Assembly (NCBI GenBank): GCA_902595145.1
Contig: CACJOU010000001.1
Coordinates: 96,976-160,975 of the forward strand
Length of the DNA stretch: 64,000 nucleotides
Source of the DNA: an uncultured SAR116 cluster alpha proteobacterium
Lineage (GTDB): Bacteria > Pseudomonadota > Alphaproteobacteria > Puniceispirillales > Marisalimonadaceae
Direction of reading: 5' to 3'
Below the pieces are notes generated by a model. The model was not told the origin of the DNA. It made no database searches and worked only from the letters and a program-made list of their open reading frames with translations. Position numbers and translations under genes: made by a program. This document shows, in pieces, positions 33,874 to 44,459 of the stretch (position 1 is its first letter; each line of letters begins with the position of its first letter).

Positions 33874-33893
33874 TTATTAATTGTGGATGATAA

Positions 33894-34511
33894 ATGACCA
33901 AAAAAATTCATGACAGAACTTCGACTGTTGATAGAAATACTAATGAAACTGAGATTAAAGTAAATGTTAACTTAGATGGTAGTGGTAAACACTCAATAAC
34001 AACAGGTTTACCCTTTTTTGATCATATGATCCAGCAACTCTCAAAACATAGCTTAATTGACATTGATATAAAATGTAACGGTGATCTTGAAATTGACTCA
34101 CACCATACAATGGAAGATGTTGGATGGGCACTTGGGAAAGCTATTAATGAAGCATTAGGTGATAAGAAAGGCATAAAAAGATATAGTTTCAGTTATTTAC
34201 CTATGGATGAGTGTCTGACCAGATGTTGCATTGACATATCAGGTCGTCCTTGGTTGGTTTGGAATGTTTTCCTACCAAATGTAACAATAAAATATATAGA
34301 AACTGAAATATTTAAAGAATTCTTTCAATCCTTTTCGCAATCTGCAGAAATCACACTTCATATTGAAAATATTTATGGTCAAAACACGCATCATATAATA
34401 GAATCATGTTTCAAGTCTATGGCTGTTTCTCTTAGAAGTGCAATTCAACTTGATTTTAGAAACTTAGAAAATGTTCCATCAACAAAAGGAACTTTAACAG
34501 GAAACAAGTAA
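33894..34511 (+). CDS. hisB: Imidazoleglycerol-phosphate dehydratase
   Basis: TGLPFFDHMIQQLSKHS, IDSHHTMEDVGWALG, FRNLENVPSTKGTL. Confidence 0.96.
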   Translation: MTKKIHDRTSTVDRNTNETEIKVNVNLDGSGKHSITTGLPFFDHMIQQLSKHSLIDIDIKCNGDLEIDSHHTMEDVGWALGKAINEALGDKKGIKRYSFSYLPMDECLTRCCIDISGRPWLVWNVFLPNVTIKYIETEIFKEFFQSFSQSAEITLHIENIYGQNTHHIIESCFKSMAVSLRSAIQLDFRNLENVPSTKGTLTGNK

Positions 34512-34512
34512 C

Positions 34513-35172
34513 ATGAACCTAGTTATAATCGATTATGGTTCGGGTAATTTAAGATCTGTAGAAAATGCATTTAAAAACTCTGTTGAAACTAATAAATTAA
34601 ATTTCACAATTCAAGTTACTAACGAGTTAGAATTAATTTCTAAAGCAGATCATTTAGTTTTACCTGGTGTTGGATCTTTCCCTGACTGTAAAAAAGGTCT
34701 TGAAGATATAAAAGGTTTGGTCAATTTATTAACAAATGAAGTTATAAATAACAAAAAAAAATTTTTAGGAATTTGTGTAGGTATGCAACTAATGGTTAAT
34801 TTTAGCCTCGAAAAACAAAGAACTGAAGGATTTTGTTGGCTTGATGGTAACTTCAAAAAAATTGGGAAAAAGGGTTTAGACTATCTTGGCAGGGATTATA
34901 AAATTCCACATATGGGATGGAATAATTTACAATTTAATTATAATAATCACCCTATTTTAGAAAATATTACTGAAAATGAACAATTTTATTTTGTTCACTC
35001 TTTTGCTTTAGAAAGTAAAAACACCAATCAAATAATAGCTATAACTAATTATAACCAAAAAATTCCAGCAATAATTGGGAAAGATAATTATATAGGAGTT
35101 CAATTTCATCCAGAAAAAAGTGGTAATTCGGGTCAAAAATTTATATATAACTGGCTTAAATGGTATCCATAA
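34513..35172 (+). CDS. hisH: Imidazole glycerol phosphate synthase subunit HisH
   Basis: DYGSGNLRSVENAF, LGICVGMQLMV, GVQFHPEKSGNSG. Confidence 0.96.
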   Translation: MNLVIIDYGSGNLRSVENAFKNSVETNKLNFTIQVTNELELISKADHLVLPGVGSFPDCKKGLEDIKGLVNLLTNEVINNKKKFLGICVGMQLMVNFSLEKQRTEGFCWLDGNFKKIGKKGLDYLGRDYKIPHMGWNNLQFNYNNHPILENITENEQFYFVHSFALESKNTNQIIAITNYNQKIPAIIGKDNYIGVQFHPEKSGNSGQKFIYNWLKWYP

Positions 35173-35187
35173 TATTAGAGAGATAAA

Positions 35188-35724
35188 ATGGAAATGAAAT
35201 CTAATAAATACAATGTTAAGGCTGAATTATGTAAAAATTTGAGTAAAGTTGATTTACAAGAATTATGTGACGCAACTGAAGAGGCAATCTTAGCTGGAGG
35301 AGGTTTTGGATGGATCTCACCTCCATCACTAAAAACACTTCAAGATTATTGGAAAGGGGTTTTGCTTATACCAGAAAGAGTTTTAATTATTGGAAAATTA
35401 GATAATGTTTTGGCTGGATCTGCTCAACTAATTAAACCAGCTAAAAATAACGAAGCTCAGTCTCATTCTTGTACATTAAGTACTTTTTTCTTTGCTTCTT
35501 GGGCAAGGGGGTTTGGTCTTGCCAAAGCCGTTTTTGAAAAAGCTGAATTAAAAGCAAAACAAGATGGTTTTAAAATTATTAACTTGGAAGTAAGAGAAAC
35601 ACAGCTACGAGCAATTCAATTATATGAACAGGCTGGATATGTTAGATCAGGTATTAATCCAAAGTCAGTTTTCATAGATGGGAAATATATAGCTGGCTAT
35701 TATTATTATAAAGAACTTGAATAA
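35188..35724 (+). CDS. GNAT-family N-acetyltransferase
   Basis: FASWARGFGLAKAVFEKAELKAKQDGFKIINLEVRETQLRAIQLYEQAGYVRSG, GNAT acetyl-CoA core. Confidence 0.87.
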   Translation: MEMKSNKYNVKAELCKNLSKVDLQELCDATEEAILAGGGFGWISPPSLKTLQDYWKGVLLIPERVLIIGKLDNVLAGSAQLIKPAKNNEAQSHSCTLSTFFFASWARGFGLAKAVFEKAELKAKQDGFKIINLEVRETQLRAIQLYEQAGYVRSGINPKSVFIDGKYIAGYYYYKELE

Positions 35725-36491
35725 TGAAAGATAACTTTTTTACATTATACCCCGCCATTGATGTTAAAGATGGAAAATGTGTTAGACTTCTCTTTGGAGA
35801 AATGGAAAAAGAAACAGTTTATAATAATAATCCATTAGATCAAGCTATGTGGTTTGTGGATCAAGGAGCAGAGTGGTTGCATATTGTTGATTTAGATGGT
35901 GCGGTTGCTGGCGAAAATATAAATAAAAGAGTAATTGAAAAAATTTTGCACAAACTTCAAAACAAAGTAAAAATTCAACTAGGCGGGGGTATAAGAAATA
36001 TTAACGATATTGATTTTTGGATACAGAATTCAGTTAATCGAGTAATTTTGGGCACATTAGCTCTAGAAAATCCAAACTTTATAAATCAACTCGACGAAGT
36101 GTACTCAAAAAAAATTGTTGTCGGAGCAGATGTCAGAAATGGAAAAATTGCTTCACACGGTTGGAAAAAACAATCAGATATAATTGCTGTAGACTTAATT
36201 AAAGATCTGAATTCTTCTATTGTTAGTTCTGTGATATATACTGACATTACTAAAGATGGGAGTTTAAAAGGAGTAAGCCTAGAACAAACCGTAAATTTTG
36301 CCAAATCAATTCCTCATTCTGTTATTGCTTCAGGGGGTGTTTCATCATTAAATGATATTTCAAGATTAGCCAAAGAGTTTTCAAATGGAGTACAAGGGGT
36401 CATAGTTGGAAGGGCATTATATGATAAAAGGTTTACATTCTCAGACGCATTACAAAAGATAAAAGAGGCAAAATCTAATGCTTTCAACTAG
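35724..36491 (+). CDS. hisA: HisA phosphoribosylformimino-AICAR ribotide isomerase
   Basis: LYPAIDVKDGKCVRL, LGGGIRNINDIDFWI, YTDITKDGSLKGV, IASGGVSS. Confidence 0.96.
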   Translation: MKDNFFTLYPAIDVKDGKCVRLLFGEMEKETVYNNNPLDQAMWFVDQGAEWLHIVDLDGAVAGENINKRVIEKILHKLQNKVKIQLGGGIRNINDIDFWIQNSVNRVILGTLALENPNFINQLDEVYSKKIVVGADVRNGKIASHGWKKQSDIIAVDLIKDLNSSIVSSVIYTDITKDGSLKGVSLEQTVNFAKSIPHSVIASGGVSSLNDISRLAKEFSNGVQGVIVGRALYDKRFTFSDALQKIKEAKSNAFN

Positions 36492-37251
36492 GGTAATAGC
36501 ATGTTTAGATGTGCACAATGGAAGGACAGTTAAAGGCATAAATTTTATTAACTTAAAAGACGCAGGCGATCCAGTAGAACAAGCAAAGCAATATAGCACA
36601 ATAGGTGCTGATGAGATTTGTTTTTTAGACATTTCTGCTACTCATGAAAAAAGAAGAGCTATGTTTAATGTAATTTCTAAAACAGCTGAGACTTGTTTTG
36701 TTCCACTTACAGTTGGAGGAGGTGTAAATGATCTTTCTGATTTTAGGGACTTATTAAACTCTGGAGCGGATAAAGTTTCAATAAATTCATCTGCTGTTTA
36801 TAATCCAAAATTATTAAAACAATCTTCAGATAAATTTGGAAACCAGTGTGTTGTTTTAGCAATTGATGCCATAGAAAATATATCAATGCCTAGTGGTTAT
36901 GAGGTAACAACTCATGGAGGAAGAAAAAAAACAAATATAGATGCTCTTAAATGGGCAAAACAAGGTGTAAAAAATGGAGCTGGTGAAATATTATTAACAT
37001 CAATGAAGTCAGATGGAACAAAAAAAGGGTACAATTTAAAACTAACAAATTTAATTTCTAAAAATGTTTCTGTTCCTGTGATTGCATCAGGGGGAGCTGG
37101 AAGCCCTAAAGACATGGTTGAGGTCGTTTTAAAAGCTGGCGCATCTGCAGTTCTAGCTGCATCAATTTTTCATTATGGTATTCATACAATAAAAGATGTA
37201 AAAAATGAAATGTCTAAAAATGGGATACTTGTAAGAGATTGTGAAAATTAA
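36478..37251 (+). CDS. hisF: Imidazole glycerol phosphate synthase subunit HisF
   Basis: RVIACLDVHNGRTVKGINF, LTVGGGVNDLSD, GAGEILLTSMKSDGTKKGYN. Confidence 0.97.
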   Translation: MLSTRVIACLDVHNGRTVKGINFINLKDAGDPVEQAKQYSTIGADEICFLDISATHEKRRAMFNVISKTAETCFVPLTVGGGVNDLSDFRDLLNSGADKVSINSSAVYNPKLLKQSSDKFGNQCVVLAIDAIENISMPSGYEVTTHGGRKKTNIDALKWAKQGVKNGAGEILLTSMKSDGTKKGYNLKLTNLISKNVSVPVIASGGAGSPKDMVEVVLKAGASAVLAASIFHYGIHTIKDVKNEMSKNGILVRDCEN

Positions 37252-37573
37252 AATGAACGAACAAATCATTAAAGAAGTATTTAATATTTTAACACAAAGA
37301 AAAAAATTTAGTGAAAACAAATCATATACATCTCGTTTGATAAAAAATCCTGAATTGTTAGCCAAAAAAATTGGTGAAGAATCATCAGAACTAATTATAG
37401 ACTTTATTAAAAACAACAAAGAAGGTGCAATAAAAGAATCAGCAGATTTAATTTATCATATTTTAGTTATTTGGGTCTCTTTGGGTATTAACCCAGAGGA
37501 AATTTGGAAAGAGTTGTCTTCTAGAACGACAATATCTGGGATTGAAGAAAAAAAAAACAGAGGTGTAAAATGA
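37241..37573 (+). CDS. hisE: Phosphoribosyl-ATP pyrophosphatase
   Basis: SYTSRLIKNPELLAKKIGEESSELIIDFIKNN; follows hisF. Confidence 0.92.
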   Translation: MKIKMNEQIIKEVFNILTQRKKFSENKSYTSRLIKNPELLAKKIGEESSELIIDFIKNNKEGAIKESADLIYHILVIWVSLGINPEEIWKELSSRTTISGIEEKKNRGVK

Positions 37574-37932
37574 ATAATTTATATGATCCAGACAATATAT
37601 TTGCTAAAATATTAAGATCTGAAATTCCTTGCAATAAAATATTAGAAAATGAATTTGCTTTGGCCTTTTCTGATATTAATCCTCAAGCCCCAATTCATAT
37701 ATTAGTAATTCCCAAAAACCCTTATATCGATTTTTATGACTTTACAAAAAATGCCTCAAATAAACAACATGAAAGTTTTTGGAAACTGGTAAATGATGTT
37801 ATTGAGCACTATAAAGTTGAAAAAGAAGGATTTAGGATTATTACAAATTCAGGAAGTAACGGTAATCAAGACGTACCTCATTTTCATGTTCATCTTCTAG
37901 GAGGAGAAAATTTAGGGAGGATGATTGGTTGA
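37570..37932 (+). CDS. HIT-family (HinT-like) hydrolase
   Basis: NIFAKILRSEIPCNKILEN, DVPHFHVHLLGGE histidine triad. Confidence 0.94.
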   Translation: MNNLYDPDNIFAKILRSEIPCNKILENEFALAFSDINPQAPIHILVIPKNPYIDFYDFTKNASNKQHESFWKLVNDVIEHYKVEKEGFRIITNSGSNGNQDVPHFHVHLLGGENLGRMIG

Positions 37933-37935
37933 GTC

Positions 37936-38889
37936 TTAAATTTCTAACTTTTTTTCAATGAAATCCCAGAACATTTCTTCAATCGCTATTGAGTCCAAAT
38001 TTTTTATCTCTCTTATTCCAGTTGGAGAAGTTACGTTAATTTCAGTGATGTAGTCACCAATTATATCTATTCCAACAAAATAAAGTCCTTTTTTAATTAA
38101 AGAATGTGAAATTTCTTTACATATAAATTTATCTCTTTCAGTTAATTCTGTTTTTTCAGGTTTTCCTCCAACATGCATGTTTGATCTACTTTCACCTGAT
38201 TTTGGAACTCTATTAATTGCACCAACTGCCTCTCCATTTAATAAAATTATTCTTTTATCCCCGTTTCTAACGTCTTTCAAATATTCCTGTATCATTAAAG
38301 GTTCTTTGTTTTGACTAAAAAACATCTCCAAGATTGAATTTAAATTTTCATCTTCTGGAAGAATGTGAAATATACCCTGCCCACCATTTCCATATAGCGG
38401 CTTTATAATAATGTCTTTGAATTGTTTCCGAAAATCTTTAATAGCATCGATGTTGCGACTGATTAATGTTTTTGGCATTAAATGTGAGAAATTTGTAACA
38501 AAGATTTTTTCTGGAGAATTTCTAACTTCAAAAGGGTTATTTACAATTAATGTAGAATTTGAAAGTTTTTCAAGAATATGAGTTGCACTTATATAAGCCA
38601 TATTAAAAGGAGGATCTTGTCTCATCATAATCACATCGTATTTTGATAGTGGTTTTATAAATGTATCATGATATTTAAACTCATATAAATTATTAGATTC
38701 AGACAACTCTAATTCACATATGTTTGCTAACACATCATTATTACTGAATATTAGGTCCTCAGGTTTAAAAAAACTTATATGATGTTTTCTTCTTTGAGCT
38801 TCTATAGCAAGAGCAAAAGTTGTGTCGCCTTTAAGATCCAATGTTTCCAAGGGATCCATTAAGAATGCTATATTAAGATTACGCCTCAT
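37936..38889 (-). CDS. gshB: Glutathione synthetase
   Basis: IAFLMDPLETLDLKGDTTFALAIEAQRR, MRQDPPFNMAYI, INVTSPTGIREI. Confidence 0.95.
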   Translation of the reverse strand: MRRNLNIAFLMDPLETLDLKGDTTFALAIEAQRRKHHISFFKPEDLIFSNNDVLANICELELSESNNLYEFKYHDTFIKPLSKYDVIMMRQDPPFNMAYISATHILEKLSNSTLIVNNPFEVRNSPEKIFVTNFSHLMPKTLISRNIDAIKDFRKQFKDIIIKPLYGNGGQGIFHILPEDENLNSILEMFFSQNKEPLMIQEYLKDVRNGDKRIILLNGEAVGAINRVPKSGESRSNMHVGGKPEKTELTERDKFICKEISHSLIKKGLYFVGIDIIGDYITEINVTSPTGIREIKNLDSIAIEEMFWDFIEKKLEI

Positions 38890-39458
38890 CTTGTATCTTT
38901 ATTAAGTATAATATAATTATAGACTTCTTTAATAAATCTTGCACTTGAAGCATGACTTTTTACACGGTTCATCTCAAGTTCACTATTAGCAACACCACTA
39001 ATGTAAGCCGTATCATTAACCACATCTATTGAAAAATTAATACTATTTATGGATTTATCTACCATTATTCGTGCTCTAATTTCACCCACTGAAGCTATAT
39101 CTCTTGCAATATTTTTCAGAGACGATGTATCAGTCACTTGTATCTCATTGTTAACTTCTTTTACACCTCTTATATTCCAAGCTAACTTCGTAAATTCAAT
39201 TTTGTCATTTGGATTATTCAATTTACCAGTATATAAAACTGAACCATTATTAACAAAAACTTTTGTGTCTGCTATTAAATCTTTATTATATTTATAAATC
39301 AAATTAGATATTTTTGTTTTTATAAGGCTATCGTTTATCGTTGTGCCTAGCCCCTTTTCTTTAGTTGCAGCTCCTATAGAAACCATTCCTACAGTGCCAA
39401 CTAAAGGAGCACACGATTGCACAAATAAAGTAACAAGTAATATAAATAAATTTCTCAT
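38886..39458 (-). CDS. BON-domain lipoprotein (DolP/OsmY-like)
   Basis: Lipobox-like FVQSCAP; two BON-like repeats (DTKVFVNNGSVLYTGKL..., SIDVVNDTAYISGVANSELEMNRV). Confidence 0.85.
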   Translation of the reverse strand: MRNLFILLVTLFVQSCAPLVGTVGMVSIGAATKEKGLGTTINDSLIKTKISNLIYKYNKDLIADTKVFVNNGSVLYTGKLNNPNDKIEFTKLAWNIRGVKEVNNEIQVTDTSSLKNIARDIASVGEIRARIMVDKSINSINFSIDVVNDTAYISGVANSELEMNRVKSHASSARFIKEVYNYIILNKDTR

Positions 39459-39516
39459 ATTTAGCCCTCTCTAAATTAGAACAATAAATTAAAAATAAAA
39501 ATTGTCATTGTTAATT

Positions 39517-40413
39517 TTAAGTACATTTATCATCTCTTATTTTTATTGCTTCGTTATAAATCACTCTTCGGGGTAATTTAGTCTCAGTTATAATTTCATT
39601 TACAGTGTCGCGAAATGATAGTTTTTTTAGTTTATTTTTGATAATTATATTTAATGTTTCAATATTTAAGTCTTCTTTAGCATAACCTTCTACTATTAAT
39701 ATAATTTCCCCTTTAATGGGGTTGTAATTTTTCTTTCTTTTTTCAATGATATTTAGAATATTTTCTAAATCACTAGTAATAATTTCCTCATACGTTTTTG
39801 TTAGCTCTCTTGCAATTGAAATTTTTCTGTTTCCAAATACTTCGTGCATTACTTTAAGTGTATTACTAATTCTTAAAGAAGTATCAAACCATATTCCTGT
39901 CATGACATATGTTTGAGTGGCCAGAAATTGTTTTTTTTTTAAATTTTTCTTGGAAGAAACAAATCCACCAAAATAAAATTGATTTGTTGGAAGGCCAGAC
40001 AGTATTAATCCATTAATAACAGAAGAAGGACCTGGTGCATGAGTTACCTTAATATTATTTAACTGGCATTCTTTGACAAGTTTATAACCTGGATCAGATA
40101 TTAATGGTGTCCCCGCGTCACTGACTATTCCAATATTTATTTTTGAAAGGAGTTTATTAATAATGTATGGCCTTTTACTTGAAGCATTATTATCGTTATA
40201 AGAAATAAGATTTTTACGTTTAATATTAAGATATGAAAGTAATTTTTTAGTTTTTCTGGTATCTTCACAAAGCAAAACTTCTACAGTTTCCAATAATTTA
40301 ATAGCTCTTAAGCTAATATCATCAAAATTACCTATTGGAGTTGCGATTAAATATAAACATCCTTTTATCTCGTTATCAGGATGTTTTAGATCTTCTTTAC
40401 TTACTTTTTTCAA
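39517..40413 (-). CDS. rsmI: 16S rRNA (cytidine1402-2'-O)-methyltransferase
   Basis: GCLYLIATPIGNFDDISLRAI, LCEDTRKTKKLL, IVSDAGTPLISDPGYKLV. Confidence 0.95.
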   Translation of the reverse strand: MKKVSKEDLKHPDNEIKGCLYLIATPIGNFDDISLRAIKLLETVEVLLCEDTRKTKKLLSYLNIKRKNLISYNDNNASSKRPYIINKLLSKINIGIVSDAGTPLISDPGYKLVKECQLNNIKVTHAPGPSSVINGLILSGLPTNQFYFGGFVSSKKNLKKKQFLATQTYVMTGIWFDTSLRISNTLKVMHEVFGNRKISIARELTKTYEEIITSDLENILNIIEKRKKNYNPIKGEIILIVEGYAKEDLNIETLNIIIKNKLKKLSFRDTVNEIITETKLPRRVIYNEAIKIRDDKCT

Positions 40414-40455
40414 TATATTACCTTAAAATTTATTTAAAATAATTAGCGAGTTTTC

Positions 40456-41946
40456 ATGTTTTTAAATAATATTAAACATAATCTTATTATAATTTTTTGT
40501 ATATTATTAATGATAAATGGATGTAATAGAGAAACCAGTAAAATAATAATTGAAAATAAAAGTACACCAGAAAAACAAAAAATAACAAAAGAAAAATCAA
40601 AAATAACAAATGAAGCATTTGTTAATAAAAACTATTCAAAGAGAAGAGTATTAAAAAGCACAATATTAAAAAAGAACATTGAAATACCAAAAGAAAAACA
40701 AACAAGTGATATTATTTTTGAATTTAAAAATGAAAGATTACTTCAAGGCAGAAATATTTCTAATAAAGTTGAAGATAAAAAAACGAGGCTAGCATTATCA
40801 GCCGTTAAGAAAATGTTTAAAAAAAATTTAAGCTCAGGTGACACTGAACTTAACTTAAAAAACAACGAAAATATTTCTATTTTTAATAGATATATGTTTG
40901 AAACAATTAAAACTATAAATTACCAAAATATTATAGTTTTTCTACCTTTAACAGGTAAGTATTCAAACTTTGGAAATAAAATAAGAAAATCACTTGATTT
41001 AAGTATGTTAAATTATGGTAACAGTCAAATAAAATTAATTTATTTTGATACAGGAAAAGTTATTGATCTAGAGCTCATATCAAGATTATTTGATGTGCTT
41101 AACCCCAAATTTATCATTGGTCCATTTACAAGAGAAGTATTATTAAAAATCAAGCCATTTGCAAAGAAAGATAACATACCAATCCTAACGTTTTCAAATG
41201 ACATAGCAATGGTGGAGAGTAATGTATGGTCCTTGGGATTCTCTCCAGAAGAACAGGTTCAAAGTGTAATTTCATGTGCCTTATTGCATGGATATAGTAA
41301 ATTTGGCATTATTGCTCCAGATAATCTGTATGGTAAAATCATTTCTGGACAATCAGTAGATTTGATTTCAGTAGATAAACAAAATTATTATAGCTCACTT
41401 TTTCTTTCAAATGAAGAACTAAACAATAAAGCAAATCTTTACGCAAATTTGAGAAGATTTTTACAGTATTCTGAATCTGAAGAAACACACACAAAATTTG
41501 ACACTATTCTTATTGGAGGAAGAAAAGAGTTTATATTAGAGATAGCACCTTTATTAGCTTTCTTTAATGTAGACTCAAGATTCGTGAAAATTTTGGGCAC
41601 TGAAACATTCAATGATGATCAAATTAAAAATGAACCATCATTAGAAAAATCTTGGTTTCCTGTGATATTAAGTAAGAATAATGAACAGTTTAAATTTCTT
41701 TGGAAGAATAGTTGGGGAGGTACTAATGATTATTTTTCAAATGCAGGCTTTGATGCTGGTGTAATAGGTATAAACTATATAAATAATCTGCAAAAAAATC
41801 TTCAATATTTAAATAATGCTGAAGCTCCAGTAACTGGATTAATTTTTGATGATAATGGTTATGTTAAAAAGCCTATTCAAGTGATGCAAATAGAGGATTT
41901 AGGAAAATTAACCAACATTAAAAAATGCGTCAAATCCAATGATTAA
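40456..41946 (+). CDS. LpoA-like penicillin-binding-protein activator (periplasmic binding fold)
   Basis: Lipobox-like MINGCNR; IVFLPLTGKYSNFGNKIRKSLDLSML; divergent from rsmI (cf. yraL-yraM pairing). Confidence 0.8.
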   Translation: MFLNNIKHNLIIIFCILLMINGCNRETSKIIIENKSTPEKQKITKEKSKITNEAFVNKNYSKRRVLKSTILKKNIEIPKEKQTSDIIFEFKNERLLQGRNISNKVEDKKTRLALSAVKKMFKKNLSSGDTELNLKNNENISIFNRYMFETIKTINYQNIIVFLPLTGKYSNFGNKIRKSLDLSMLNYGNSQIKLIYFDTGKVIDLELISRLFDVLNPKFIIGPFTREVLLKIKPFAKKDNIPILTFSNDIAMVESNVWSLGFSPEEQVQSVISCALLHGYSKFGIIAPDNLYGKIISGQSVDLISVDKQNYYSSLFLSNEELNNKANLYANLRRFLQYSESEETHTKFDTILIGGRKEFILEIAPLLAFFNVDSRFVKILGTETFNDDQIKNEPSLEKSWFPVILSKNNEQFKFLWKNSWGGTNDYFSNAGFDAGVIGINYINNLQKNLQYLNNAEAPVTGLIFDDNGYVKKPIQVMQIEDLGKLTNIKKCVKSND

Positions 41947-43108
41947 TTAAATAATCTAAAATACTATTTAGTTTTATCATATATTTTTTGTTTACTTTTA
42001 AGACATCATCCTTAAATGATAAAATATCTCGTTTTTTTAATTCTTCAAGAGATTTAAAATTTATTATAGATAAGTCATTTATTTTGGAAACGTCTAAACC
42101 TTCATACAGTCTTAATCCCATAGTAAGTGTATCAATGTCAGAAATGTTAGTGTTTAATTTAGTAATTTTCTCAAATTCTGGTTGCAACAAATTTTTGGAT
42201 AACCAAGTTTTTGGATTCTTATAATTTTGATATTCAATTCTATTTAAATTTTTATTTGATGACCACAATCTACCATATGCACCTGGTCCTACACCAATCC
42301 AATTCTCAGAGTTCCAATAATTTAAATTATGTTTACATTTAAAACCTTTTTTTGCATAGTTTGAAACTTCATATTTGATAAATCCAAAATCATTGAGCAC
42401 TATGTTAGAGATATTATAAAACTCAGCAGCTTTGTCATTATCTATTAATTTAATAAAACCATTTTTATGATCTTTGAAAAACTTTGTGCCTTCTTCAATT
42501 GTTAATTGATATAAAGAGAGATGTTGTAAATTATAAGTATTTAGAAAACTTTCTAATTCATTTGTCCAATCATGTATTTTTTGATCATGAAAAGCATATA
42601 TTAAATCAACGGAAATATTTTCAAATATTTTGGATGCATCATTTAGTGCAATTTTGACATCTTTAATATTGTGTAATCTTCCAAGAAATCCTAAATATTT
42701 GTTATTTAAAGATTGCGCACCAATCGATATCCTGTTTATTCCTAATTGTTCAAATTTAACAAATTTTTTGGTTTCGTACGAACTTGGATTAGCCTCAAGT
42801 GTTATTTCAATATCTTTTTTAAAACCAAATATTTTTTTTGATGTATCTATTATACTCTCTACTATTTTTAATGGCATTAATGAAGGAGTGCCGCCACCAA
42901 AAAAAAGTGTATCAAGATGTCTAAAATTTATATTGTTTTGAATTAATTCTTCTTTCATAGCTAATAATTGATTTTTATATGATTTGATCCAATCATCTAC
43001 TTCAATTTTTTCGTTCACATGAGAGTTAAAATCACAATAAGGACATTTTGACTCACAATAAGGCCAGTGAACATAAAGACTTAATAAATTTTGATTATAT
43101 TTATTCAA
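41930..43108 (-). CDS. hemW: HemW-like radical SAM protein
   Basis: LYVHWPYCESKCPYCDFNSH, FFGGGTPSLM, RISIGAQSLN. Confidence 0.92.
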   Translation of the reverse strand: MNKYNQNLLSLYVHWPYCESKCPYCDFNSHVNEKIEVDDWIKSYKNQLLAMKEELIQNNINFRHLDTLFFGGGTPSLMPLKIVESIIDTSKKIFGFKKDIEITLEANPSSYETKKFVKFEQLGINRISIGAQSLNNKYLGFLGRLHNIKDVKIALNDASKIFENISVDLIYAFHDQKIHDWTNELESFLNTYNLQHLSLYQLTIEEGTKFFKDHKNGFIKLIDNDKAAEFYNISNIVLNDFGFIKYEVSNYAKKGFKCKHNLNYWNSENWIGVGPGAYGRLWSSNKNLNRIEYQNYKNPKTWLSKNLLQPEFEKITKLNTNISDIDTLTMGLRLYEGLDVSKINDLSIINFKSLEELKKRDILSFKDDVLKVNKKYMIKLNSILDYLINHWI

Positions 43109-43722
43109 TTTTCTAAACTAGGAAAACACAAACTTTTTAATTTCTTAAATGCTATAGCTCTGTGACTGATACTATGTTTAAATTCTGGATCCATTTCACC
43201 AAATGTATCATTATATCCTAATGGTTTAAAGATTGGATCATAACCGAATCCAAAATTACCTTTAGGTGGCCATGAAAATTTACCATCAATTTTTCCAGAT
43301 ACTGTTATGTTATTTCCACTAGGCCAACTAAGTGACAAAGCACAAACAAAGAAGCATTTATAATTCGGTTTATTTACTTTATTTATTGAGTCGTTGATTT
43401 TAGACATTGCAAGATTAAAATTTTTTTCTTCGCCGGCCCATCTAGCAGAATAAATACCTGGTTCATTGTTTAGATCACAAAAGCAAATTCCACTATCATC
43501 TGACAAACTTGGAATTCCTGTTTCTTTACACACGTAAGATGATTTAATTAAAGCGTTTTTTTCAAACGTATTCCCATCTTCAATTGGCTCTTTTAAATTG
43601 AAATCATTTGCTGACAAAACCTCAATTTGTAGAGATTTTAACATAATTTTAATTTCTTCAACCTTGCCTTCATTATGACTAGCAATTACTAGTTTATTAT
43701 CGTTAAATATATATTTTTTCAT
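43105..43722 (-). CDS. rdgB: XTP/dITP pyrophosphatase
   Basis: KLVIASHNEGKVEEIK, LSDDSGICFCDL, GNFGFGYDPIFKPLGY, SHRAIAFKKL. Confidence 0.95.
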   Translation of the reverse strand: MKKYIFNDNKLVIASHNEGKVEEIKIMLKSLQIEVLSANDFNLKEPIEDGNTFEKNALIKSSYVCKETGIPSLSDDSGICFCDLNNEPGIYSARWAGEEKNFNLAMSKINDSINKVNKPNYKCFFVCALSLSWPSGNNITVSGKIDGKFSWPPKGNFGFGYDPIFKPLGYNDTFGEMDPEFKHSISHRAIAFKKLKSLCFPSLEN

Positions 43723-43727
43723 AAAAT

Positions 43728-44459
43728 TTAATTTAAACCTAGAGCAACTTTTTGAATTCTAAATATATTCTTTGTACCTATTTCTGCCAGGCTCAAAAGT
43801 CTTTGAAATTGTTCTTTATTGAATGGTTTTTCCTCAGCTGTTGTCTGTATCTCAACAATTCGATTATTTGAAGTCATAACAAAATTTCCATCAGTTTCTG
43901 CGCTTGAATCTTCTTCATAATCCAAATCAATTAATTCTTGATTTTCACAAATACCGCAGGATATAGCTGCAACCTGGTCTATTATTGGGTTTTCTGATAA
44001 TTTTCCTGACTTGAGTAAAAAATTAATCGCTTGATAAAGGGCTACCCATGCCCCGGTTATAGAAGCAGTTCTTGTACCCCCGTCGGCTTGTATTACATCA
44101 CAGTCTATCTTTATCTGAAATTCAGCCAATTTTTGTAAGTCTACAATTGATCTGAGGGATCTTCCAATTAGTCTTTGAATTTCTTGTGTTCGCCCTGAAG
44201 GCTTTCCTTTAGTAACTTCTCTATCCATTCTAGAATGAGTGGATCTTGGGAGCATTCCATATTCTGCAGTAATCCATCCTTTACCAGAATTTCTTAACCA
44301 TAGTGGTAATTTACTCTCAACTGAAGCAGTACACAAAACATGAGTTTTTCCAAATTTTGCAAGGCATGATCCTTCAGCATAAGGAGAAAAATTTGCTTCA
44401 AGTGATATATTTCTTAATTCGTCGAAATTTCTGTTTGAAGGTCGTTTAAACATAAGCAC
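43728..44459 (-). CDS. rph: Ribonuclease PH
   Basis: [63 protein letters not shown]. Confidence 0.96.
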   Translation of the reverse strand: MLMFKRPSNRNFDELRNISLEANFSPYAEGSCLAKFGKTHVLCTASVESKLPLWLRNSGKGWITAEYGMLPRSTHSRMDREVTKGKPSGRTQEIQRLIGRSLRSIVDLQKLAEFQIKIDCDVIQADGGTRTASITGAWVALYQAINFLLKSGKLSENPIIDQVAAISCGICENQELIDLDYEEDSSAETDGNFVMTSNNRIVEIQTTAEEKPFNKEQFQRLLSLAEIGTKNIFRIQKVALGLN

